Shown here: positions 1 to 5,101 of the stretch, in pieces
Layout of the letters: each line of letters starts with the position of its first letter
How positions within the stretch are numbered: position 1 is the first letter of the stretch
DNA from: a bacterium
GTDB taxonomy: Bacteria > Bacteroidota > Ignavibacteria > Kapaibacteriales > UBA961
NCBI GenBank assembly: GCA_022844575.1
Contig: JALHLL010000233.1
Location: 1-5,101, forward strand
DNA: 5,101 nucleotides
Direction: 5' to 3'
Made by a program: the position numbers and the translations under genes
The notes under the pieces: generated by a model
Told to the model about the DNA's origin: nothing
Database searches by the model: none
What the model saw: only the letters and a program-made list of their open reading frames with translations

Positions 1-2477
1 TAAGAACAGGAATGGCTATCATAGTATCGCCTCTTATTGCTCTTATGCACGATCAGATAGAAGCATTACAGAAAGCCAAAGTTCCTTCAACTTATATTAA
101 TAGCACACTCAATCCTTCTGATATTAAACAAAGGATGCAGAATGCACACTTTGGTGCTTATAAAATGTTATACATAGCACCGGAACGTCTGGAGAGCACT
201 GCTTTTCTTGAGCTATTACAGACTTTACCTGTTTCGATGCTTGTTGTCGATGAAGCCCACTGTGTTTCTGAGTGGGGACATGATTTCAGACCGTCGTATA
301 TGTCCATTCCACGATGTTTTGAATATATACCGCGTGTGCCGATTATCGCTTTAACAGCTACCGCAACGCCCGAAGTACAATTCGATATTCAGAAAAATCT
401 AAAAATGGAAGCCCCCAAATGTTTTATAAGGGGCTTTGACCGACCTAATCTGGTATACAAAACGGAAGAAACGAATAAAAAAGCAGAAAGAATTGTGGAT
501 ATTCTTGAAGAAACGGAGAATGGTTCCACCATTATTTATTGCGGCTCGAGGAAAAGGGTTGAAAATTTTACCGAACAATTAAGGGAATATAAGATTTTTG
601 CTCTGGCATATCATGGTGGAATGGAGGATAAACATCGTTCGTACTCTCAAAGCGAATTTGTGAGCGGTTCATGTAAAGTTTTGGTGGCTACAAATGCCTT
701 CGGTATGGGGATTGATAAATCCGATGTCAGAAATGTAATTCACTGCGATCTGACACAGACTTTGGAATCCTATTATCAGGAGGCAGGGAGAGCCGGCAGG
801 GACGGAAAACCAAGTATTTGCACTTTGTTATATCACCCGACCGACCGTCGGCTAATGGACTTTTTTATTGATTCGACATATCCCGATAGAAATAAAATCG
901 AGGTGGTATATAACACACTCTACGATATTCAAGCAACACCCATAGGCGGAAAGCCGATTGCTCCGATTCTTGTGGATTCATTTCAACTTGCCCAACGCTC
1001 CGGTATTCCCTCAAATGCGGTTCAAACCATACTGAATTTATTGCAACGATATGATATTATTCGTGAAGGTGGTGATTCAGGTATGGCGACCATTCAATTT
1101 ACAACAAGTAATGAGAGAATAAAAGAGTACTTTAATAATATTCAGCCGGATAAACAAAAAGTATTGGTTGCACTTTTGCGAAGTGTTGGTGCGGGTGCAC
1201 TCTCGGTGCCTATGCAATTTGATATAAGGGAAATGTTAGTAAAACATGATTTGTCCTTGCAGATTATGGAAGCGGCAATGAGAACCTTTGAATATGCTCG
1301 AATACTACGTTATCAACCACCCGGAGCTACGGGTGGTATTACTTTATTATTGGAAAGAATGCCCTTTGCTCGTTTACCTATCGATTTTAACGGGTTCTAT
1401 GAAAGAAGGGAAAGGGCGATAAGAAAATTAGACGTTGTAGAACGTTATGCTTCAACGCCGGACTGTAAACGGAATTTTATTTTACATTATTTCCAAGATA
1501 ATTCAATTAAGGAAAAATGTGGAAAATGTACATCGTGTTTACAAAGGAGTGAAAAAAGAATAAAAAAACTAAATAGAGATGGTGAATTTTTAAGACAAGC
1601 TATATTAACAGTTTGCTCGGAAACTGCCGGCAGATTCGGTAAAACAATCATAAGCGATATATTGTCCGGCAAAAAACTTCCTAAAATCGAACAGTTTTCA
1701 TTGCAAAAAATGAAATCCTTCGGAATAGCATCGGATTTTAACTATGATGAAATTTCCATTGCTTTATTACAGGCACTAGAGGATACCTTAATTGAAACAA
1801 GCAATGATCAGTTTCCGACCTTGAGTATAACAGCTTTAGGATTCAGGCATGCCACTACGATTTATCCTCCTTTTGTCTATCAAAAAATACATAGTAAAAT
1901 TGATGTACAACTTCTTGACATTATGAAGAATATCCGTAATGAACTTTCAAATATTGAAAATACGGAACCTGAAGTAATTGTGTCGGACACAAGTCTCAAT
2001 AAGATAGTTGAAAAGTTAGTAGTAAGCCACGATGACTTAATGACAATCGAAGGGCTCAATGATATTTTTCTTACTCGTTTTGCATCTCACTTTATAGCCG
2101 CCGTAAAAAAATACTTATCAGCCGATAATGAAAACTTAGATGTCGCTGATGAAAGTTTCCCTCCTACAGTTCGAGAAAGTGTACGATTAGCAAGGGAAGG
2201 TTTTTCGATTTGGCAAATCGCCGAGAGAAGAGATATAGAAATCACATCAATAGCCAAGCATCTTGAAACTGCTATAACGGGCGGCATACATTTGGAGCGT
2301 AAGCTCCTTATTGGTAATGATTTGTACGCTAAAGTTTCTAATTACCTCACCCACAACAGACGAGCACTTTTACGTGAACTACGTGAACATTGTGGTGCTC
2401 AATACGATATGGCGGAATTACGACTTGCAGCTGCATTTGCCCGTACTGAATTGAATATAAAGATTACAAAAAGGTAA
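1..2477 (+). CDS. recQ: ATP-dependent DNA helicase RecQ family, 5' end cut by the window
   Basis: This is a superfamily 2 3'-5' DNA helicase that acts in recombination and repair in the cytoplasm. The reading frame is already open at base 3, before the first Met at 12, and Walker A (motif I) is absent, so the gene starts left of the window. Counting from that Met, visible parts are motif Ia (VSPLIALMHDQ, 5-15), DEAH box (80-83) followed by the RecQ aromatic-rich loop (SEWGHDFRP), motif III TATAT (115-119), motif V (ATNAFGMGID, 226-235) and motif VI arginine finger (QEAGRAGRDG, 256-265). A zinc site follows at Cys485, 503, 506 and 509, then an RQC-like winged helix (about 525-610), an HRDC-like domain (about 632-702) and a helicase-type HTH tail (about 715-810). 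About 220 residues separate motif VI from the first zinc Cys, against about 50 in E. coli RecQ; the extra part looks like a winged-helix region. The family call is secure; the domain borders are estimates. Confidence 0.96.
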   Translation, partial: RTGMAIIVSPLIALMHDQIEALQKAKVPSTYINSTLNPSDIKQRMQNAHFGAYKMLYIAPERLESTAFLELLQTLPVSMLVVDEAHCVSEWGHDFRPSYMSIPRCFEYIPRVPIIALTATATPEVQFDIQKNLKMEAPKCFIRGFDRPNLVYKTEETNKKAERIVDILEETENGSTIIYCGSRKRVENFTEQLREYKIFALAYHGGMEDKHRSYSQSEFVSGSCKVLVATNAFGMGIDKSDVRNVIHCDLTQTLESYYQEAGRAGRDGKPSICTLLYHPTDRRLMDFFIDSTYPDRNKIEVVYNTLYDIQATPIGGKPIAPILVDSFQLAQRSGIPSNAVQTILNLLQRYDIIREGGDSGMATIQFTTSNERIKEYFNNIQPDKQKVLVALLRSVGAGALSVPMQFDIREMLVKHDLSLQIMEAAMRTFEYARILRYQPPGATGGITLLLERMPFARLPIDFNGFYERRERAIRKLDVVERYASTPDCKRNFILHYFQDNSIKEKCGKCTSCLQRSEKRIKKLNRDGEFLRQAILTVCSETAGRFGKTIISDILSGKKLPKIEQFSLQKMKSFGIASDFNYDEISIALLQALEDTLIETSNDQFPTLSITALGFRHATTIYPPFVYQKIHSKIDVQLLDIMKNIRNELSNIENTEPEVIVSDTSLNKIVEKLVVSHDDLMTIEGLNDIFLTRFASHFIAAVKKYLSADNENLDVADESFPPTVRESVRLAREGFSIWQIAERRDIEITSIAKHLETAITGGIHLERKLLIGNDLYAKVSNYLTHNRRALLRELREHCGAQYDMAELRLAAAFARTELNIKITKR

Positions 2478-2486
2478 AATGTCGAT

Positions 2487-2602
2487 AGTGTATGACATTT
2501 GCTGCCCTATCCAAGCAGGTAACAACGTAATTTTGTATTGGAATATAGAATGAATCATACACTTCACGATTGTGAGCAGCGTCATATTCACTTCACACGA
2601 TT
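2487..2602. repeat. Three similar copies of a short motif upstream of the desaturase gene
   Basis: AGTGTATGA at 2487-2495 recurs as its exact reverse complement TCATACACT at 2555-2563. The second copy belongs to TCATACACTTCACGATT (2555-2571), which is repeated imperfectly as TCATATTCACTTCACACGATT (2582-2602). All three fit a loose consensus TCG-(N)2-6-AGTG-(A/T)-TATGA on one strand or the other. The gap holds no gene. Position and reiteration, with the last copy ending 32 bases before the desaturase start, suggest operator sites or a leader structure. No known regulator site was recognised, and short AT-rich matches like these can arise by chance. Confidence 0.4.
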
Positions 2603-2634
2603 CCACACATTATTCATTGTAGGATTATTGGTTA

Positions 2635-3441
2635 ATGTCCACTTATTTATCTCTAAAAACACTACCGTTTTGGATATTGCATATAGCATGTATCACAGTT
2701 TTTTTTGTTGATTTTTCATGGGGTTATGTCGGTCTTGCCATCGGCATGTACTATCTGAGAATGTTTTTTGTAACAGGTGGGTACCATCGTTACTTCTCGC
2801 ATAAAACATATCAAACAAGTCGTTGGTTTCAGTTCTTTTTGGCTTTCATGGCTGAAACTTCTTCGCAGAAGGGCGTTTTGTGGTGGGCGGCACATCACCG
2901 TTTTCATCATAAGCATTCCGATGAAGATATAGACTTACATTCACCCAAAAAGGGATTTTGGTATGCTCATATCGGTTGGATACTTGATAGTAAAACAGAA
3001 GAGACTGAGTATAAACTCATAAACGATTTTGCACGTTTTCCCGAACTGATGTGGCTCAATAAATACTGGATACTTCCTCCGGTACTTTTTGCCATTGTAA
3101 TATTTTTATTAGGTGGTTGGGCAGCCCTTGTTTGGGGTTTTGTTGTGAGCACGGTGTTATTATGGCACGGTACTTTTACTATTAACTCCTTATCACACCG
3201 TTGGGGTAACCGTCGTTATGAAACAACAGATACGAGTAAAAATAATTTTATCTTAGCACTTGTAACATTGGGCGAAGGTTGGCATAATAATCATCATCAC
3301 TATCAGGCAAGCACAAGAAACGGTTTTTACTGGTGGGAAATTGATATTACTTTTTATGTATTAAAAATACTTTCATGGGTACGTTTGGTGAAAAATTTAC
3401 GCCCCGTACCGGCGCACGCATTAAATCCGAAAAAGGATTAA
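2635..3441 (+). CDS. Acyl-CoA / fatty acid desaturase, integral membrane di-iron type
   Basis: The 268-residue product is a complete membrane desaturase. This family introduces a cis double bond, usually delta-9, into saturated fatty acyl chains using O2 and a di-iron centre at the inner membrane. The His boxes are all present: HRYFSH (51-56), HRFHH (88-92) and HNNHH (217-221). The additional ligand motif NSLSH (184-188) matches the Asn and His ligands of stearoyl-CoA desaturase. The conserved QKG-WWAAHH and HSP-GFWYAHIGW blocks are also present. Hydrophobic segments lie at about 11-48, 64-73 and 146-178. There is no fused cytochrome b5 or ferredoxin domain, so electrons must come from a separate partner, not encoded here. 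An in-frame stop at 2620-2622 leaves ATG 2635 as the natural start, with a weak AGGA at 2621-2624. Acyl-CoA rather than acyl-lipid or acyl-ACP as substrate is a family inference. Confidence 0.95.
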   Translation: MSTYLSLKTLPFWILHIACITVFFVDFSWGYVGLAIGMYYLRMFFVTGGYHRYFSHKTYQTSRWFQFFLAFMAETSSQKGVLWWAAHHRFHHKHSDEDIDLHSPKKGFWYAHIGWILDSKTEETEYKLINDFARFPELMWLNKYWILPPVLFAIVIFLLGGWAALVWGFVVSTVLLWHGTFTINSLSHRWGNRRYETTDTSKNNFILALVTLGEGWHNNHHHYQASTRNGFYWWEIDITFYVLKILSWVRLVKNLRPVPAHALNPKKD

Positions 3442-3451
3442 ATATTTACCT

Positions 3452-3479
3452 GCAATTACTATTAGCACTGTAGTAATGC
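3452..3479 (+). terminator. Weak hairpin after the desaturase gene, possible terminator
   Basis: GCAATTACTA (3452-3461) pairs with TAGTAATGC (3471-3479) with one bulged A at 3454, giving nine base pairs around a nine-base loop. It lies 10 bases past the desaturase stop. The stem is mostly A-T, and the T-rich stretch (TTGTTTATTT, 3488-3497) begins 8 bases later, so as an intrinsic terminator it is poor. Position is its main support. Confidence 0.35.
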
Positions 3480-3497
3480 GAGTGATATTGTTTATTT

Positions 3498-3581
3498 AGA
3501 AAGCCGTTGCATATTCGAGACAAATAATCACCATTAGAAGTGAAAAACATTTTTCTCGGAGGATATATGCAACGGCTTTCT
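3498..3581. promoter_or_regulatory. Perfect 17-bp inverted repeat enclosing the ribosome binding site and covering the start codon
   Basis: AGAAAGCCGTTGCATAT (3498-3514) and ATATGCAACGGCTTTCT (3565-3581) are exact reverse complements separated by 50 bases. The right arm contains the ATG at 3567 and the first codons of the unknown gene. Inside the loop, TCGAGA (3515-3520) can pair with TCTCGG (3554-3559) with one T-G wobble, continuing the stem by six pairs and leaving AGGAT (3560-3564) as a bulge. A small TCAC/GTGA stem (3528-3531 with 3540-3543) is also possible. In mRNA this would bury the start codon and part of the Shine-Dalgarno sequence, which suggests translational control. The repeat is directly visible; its role is inferred. 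It could instead be a protein site or an inversion substrate. Confidence 0.75.
3558..3563 (+). promoter_or_regulatory. Shine-Dalgarno site deciding the start at 3567
   Basis: GGAGGA sits three bases before ATG 3567. The spacing is short but the match is strong, and the other possible in-frame start, GTG at 3540, has no comparable site. The SD lies just inside the loop side of the 17-bp stem, with GG of it available to the inner stem. Confidence 0.6.
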
Positions 3582-4292
3582 TTTGCATTGTTCATTGATG
3601 CACAAAAAGACTTAGAGTCCGCTCAATTAAGAATCCTTGCCGCTCTCAAGGAAATTCACAATCATTTTCAGCATAATTGTATTTATCCTGATTTGACTGA
3701 TGTTATTGAAATACACGATGGCGTTCTCGATGTATTTCGGCGGTCAAAAAAAATGGATGAATCATTACCACGTACATTAACAAATGTTGATTTGAGGAAT
3801 TTATCACTTATTTATTCTCTTAACACAAAGCCGGAAGCAACACTCGAGTCCATAAAAGAATTGCTGCAATGGTCAATTCCATATCTTGAAAAGACTCTTG
3901 AAGAAGGGAAAACAATTTATGATTTTGTGGATGAGCATTGCGAAGTACAACCTGTAGGTATTATACCCTCTTATCTTGATGAGGGCTATTTTTTGGTGCC
4001 TGATATCGAACAATCTTTATTGGCTATATTTCGTTATCAAGTAACTGTGTTTGCCGGTGCGGAAGATAAGTATCGAGCATTGAGAACAAGATTAATAGAT
4101 GTATTACCTTTACAAACCGTTCAACAAGATTTGCGATCCTTAAAATTAGAATTAATACAGCAATATCCCGATTTACCGAATCCTGCTGTTTATTCTTGTG
4201 AAACGGATATGGAATTTCCTTTTGCGGAAACATTATTTCCTGTAGCTAAAAGAAAATTAATGATGAGTATTGCACAAGGCACAATTCATTAA
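3567..4292 (+). CDS. Hypothetical protein, 241 residues, soluble, family not recognised
   Basis: I do not recognise this protein. It has no signal peptide, no membrane segment and no nucleotide-binding or catalytic motif I can name, so it is probably cytoplasmic. The first 125 residues look largely helical, with many Leu, Glu and Lys and helices around 11-35, 91-101 and 104-116. A more distinctive block follows: QPVGIIPSYLDEGYFLVPD (128-146), then IFRYQVTVFAGAEDKYRALRT (starting at 154). The density of aromatic and Gly/Pro residues there suggests a conserved folded core. The last third is helical again, ending QGTIH. ATG 3567 was chosen over GTG 3540 because of the SD; GTG would add nine residues. 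Codon use resembles that of its neighbours. It is separated from the desaturase by 125 bases and followed by its own terminator, so it is probably transcribed alone, with a start embedded in a long hairpin. Confidence 0.85.
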   Translation: MQRLSFALFIDAQKDLESAQLRILAALKEIHNHFQHNCIYPDLTDVIEIHDGVLDVFRRSKKMDESLPRTLTNVDLRNLSLIYSLNTKPEATLESIKELLQWSIPYLEKTLEEGKTIYDFVDEHCEVQPVGIIPSYLDEGYFLVPDIEQSLLAIFRYQVTVFAGAEDKYRALRTRLIDVLPLQTVQQDLRSLKLELIQQYPDLPNPAVYSCETDMEFPFAETLFPVAKRKLMMSIAQGTIH

Positions 4293-4316
4293 ATAAAAGC
4301 ATCACTCTTTCACGCA

Positions 4317-4357
4317 TAAAGGGCATTTCCATACATTCGGCATGCCCTTTAATTTTT
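4317..4357 (+). terminator. Rho-independent terminator after the hypothetical gene
   Basis: TAAAGGGCAT (4317-4326) pairs perfectly with ATGCCCTTTA (4342-4351), a ten-pair stem with a GGGC core and a 15-base loop. TTTTT follows at 4353-4357. It lies 24 bases past the stop of the unknown gene, in the convergent gap before the minus-strand barrel gene. In the minus direction there is no clear T tract, so it mainly serves the plus strand. Confidence 0.8.
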
Positions 4358-4378
4358 CGTAATTCGGAAATAAATTTA

Positions 4379-4885
4379 TCAGAACCAAATTCTTGCGCCG
4401 AGTTTAATCTGAAAAAAATCTATAGCTCTTGCCGAATCATTCGAATTGTCCGGATTTGCAGCGTCATTCAATTCGCGTTCACTAAGTGGTGAATTCGGTT
4501 GTACGACAGGTTTGGTATAGCTTTTACCAAGAAGATTTGCATGATAATAATTGCCGGAAAGCTCTAAGGCAATCGGTGTTGAATGTATAAGAAAACGAAT
4601 TCCGGGCTCTACATCAAATCCTAAACGAAGAGCTAATGGGACGCGGACTTCATATACACCAAAGAAATAATCATAATCAACAATACCACCGATAAAGTTA
4701 ATATTGAATCCACCCCGTGCAAATAAATTTATAGTTTCGTTCCTCGGTAAAAAGTTATATTCAGCCCCTACTTGTGTTCCTATTATCATCATAAAAACTT
4801 GATCATTCGAAACACTGCTACTTTTATTGAAGAAATTACCGGATAATCCAATATATACATCGGCATTATGTGTAAATGAGTACAT
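4379..4885 (-). CDS. Outer-membrane beta-barrel protein, C-terminal part of a frameshifted gene
   Basis: The 168-residue frame has the pattern of an outer-membrane barrel: alternating hydrophobic and polar residues in Gly- and aromatic-rich strands (for example 33-44, 54-66, 78-90, 96-114), a polar Asn/Asp/Ser-rich loop at 121-152, and a last strand ending in Phe (FFQIKLGARIWF), the usual barrel-assembly signal. It has no signal peptide, so it is not a complete secreted protein as it stands. GGGGAGG stands seven bases before ATG 4885 and looks like an ideal SD, but it is also read as GWGG in a frame that is open to 4918 and still looks like barrel sequence. I therefore think the Met is internal and the real gene continues upstream in another frame. 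The ligand or cargo is unknown. Nothing marks it as a porin, TonB receptor or OmpA with a peptidoglycan domain. Confidence 0.8.
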   Translation of the reverse strand: MYSFTHNADVYIGLSGNFFNKSSSVSNDQVFMMIIGTQVGAEYNFLPRNETINLFARGGFNINFIGGIVDYDYFFGVYEVRVPLALRLGFDVEPGIRFLIHSTPIALELSGNYYHANLLGKSYTKPVVQPNSPLSERELNDAANPDNSNDSARAIDFFQIKLGARIWF

Positions 4886-4902
4886 AACTTTTCCTCCCCA
4901 TC

Positions 4903-5101
4903 CTAAGGAAAAAAGTTCTTATCATTTGAAAAAGGATATTTCGAATTTGTATAGGGGCGTTCTAAAAATTGATAATTTTGAGAAAGAAAACCAAGTATAA
5001 TTGTGTTAACGTTGATATTCTTTAAAAAAGAAACAGGTATAGTATACATACACATACTTGCGTATTCAATTTCACTATTAAATCAAATATGTAAGAATAA
5101 T
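4903..5101 (-). pseudogene. Upstream part of the barrel gene in a different frame, cut by the window edge
   Basis: On the minus strand the frame from 5082 to the TAG at 4903-4905 reads like envelope-protein sequence, with pieces such as SEIEYAS, TIPVSFLKN, TIILGFLSQNYQFLERPY and KYPFSNDKNFF. The last residues, KNFF, end in a T run (minus strand of 4909-4914). One added T there joins NFF directly to SLGWGGKVMYS of the downstream barrel frame and removes the stop. The two pieces together give about 230 residues and still lack a signal peptide. A TGA at 5083-5085 precedes this frame. Before it, bases 5099-5082 read YSYIFD in a third frame, which one more T would connect to FNSEIEY, but this rests on six residues. 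The break may be real decay, slippage-based switching or an assembly error. Confidence 0.6.

Noticed and set aside
2528..2535. TAATTTTG as a Bacteroidota-type -7 promoter element for the desaturase
   Set aside because: It fits TAnnTTTG, but no TTTG lies at the expected 17-23 base spacing upstream; the nearest is 26 bases away. Such matches are common in AT-rich DNA.
1487..3152. Several minus-strand open frames of 60-70 codons within the recQ and desaturase genes
   Set aside because: They lie opposite strongly supported genes, have no recognisable protein character and look like shadows of the coding strand.
3540..3566. GTG at 3540 as the start of the unknown gene
   Set aside because: It has no SD, whereas ATG 3567 has GGAGGA three bases ahead. 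The nine added residues (VKNIFLGGY) would be translated SD and loop sequence.
3498..3581. The 17-bp inverted repeat as a transcription terminator or transposon ends
   Set aside because: The loop is 50 bases and the right arm is coding, unlike a terminator. There is no transposase and no evident target duplication, and 84 bases is too short for a usual element.
4883..4899. SD plus ATG 4885 as the true start of the barrel gene
   Set aside because: The SD-like GGGGAGG arises from Gly-Trp-Gly-Gly codons, the product would lack a signal peptide, and barrel-like sequence continues upstream. It could still allow restart after the frameshift, so the frame is kept as a CDS entry.
4903..4916. Programmed -1 ribosomal frameshift at the T run of the barrel gene
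   Set aside because: A one-base backward slip on TTTTTT would join the frames, but the site is C-TTT-TTT rather than a standard heptamer and I found no clear stimulatory structure. A plain indel is simpler.

Overview
The window is AT-rich, densely coded bacterial DNA with ordinary chromosomal content. No RNA gene, CRISPR array, transposase or phage gene was found. Protein style suggests the Bacteroidota/Chlorobi/Ignavibacteria/Kapabacteria side of the FCB group: a long RecQ with HRDC and a C-terminal HTH tail, a soluble-type acyl-CoA desaturase, and an outer-membrane beta-barrel protein ending in Phe. This placement is an inference from protein character, not a database match.

Layout. Positions 1-2477 (+) hold a RecQ helicase whose first codons, including the Walker A motif, lie left of the window. 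A 157-base gap carries three similar copies of a short motif. Positions 2635-3441 (+) hold a complete membrane fatty-acyl desaturase with all its metal-ligand boxes. A weak hairpin and then a perfect 17-bp inverted repeat lie between it and the next gene. Positions 3567-4292 (+) encode a 241-residue protein I do not recognise; its start codon lies inside the right arm of the inverted repeat. A good intrinsic terminator at 4317-4357 ends the plus-strand block. From there to the right edge the minus strand encodes an outer-membrane beta-barrel protein that is broken by a one-base frameshift in a run of six A (plus strand) at 4909-4914. The intact downstream frame is 4379-4885, and convincing coding sequence continues upstream in another frame to about 5082.

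The genes do not form an obvious pathway: DNA repair, membrane lipid unsaturation, an unknown protein and an envelope protein. The plus-strand genes are separated by gaps of 157 and 125 bases, so they are probably independent units. I see no evidence for a new multi-gene system. The two signals most worth following are the long hairpin over the start codon of the unknown gene and the homopolymer frameshift in the barrel gene. The unusual RecQ domain order comes next.
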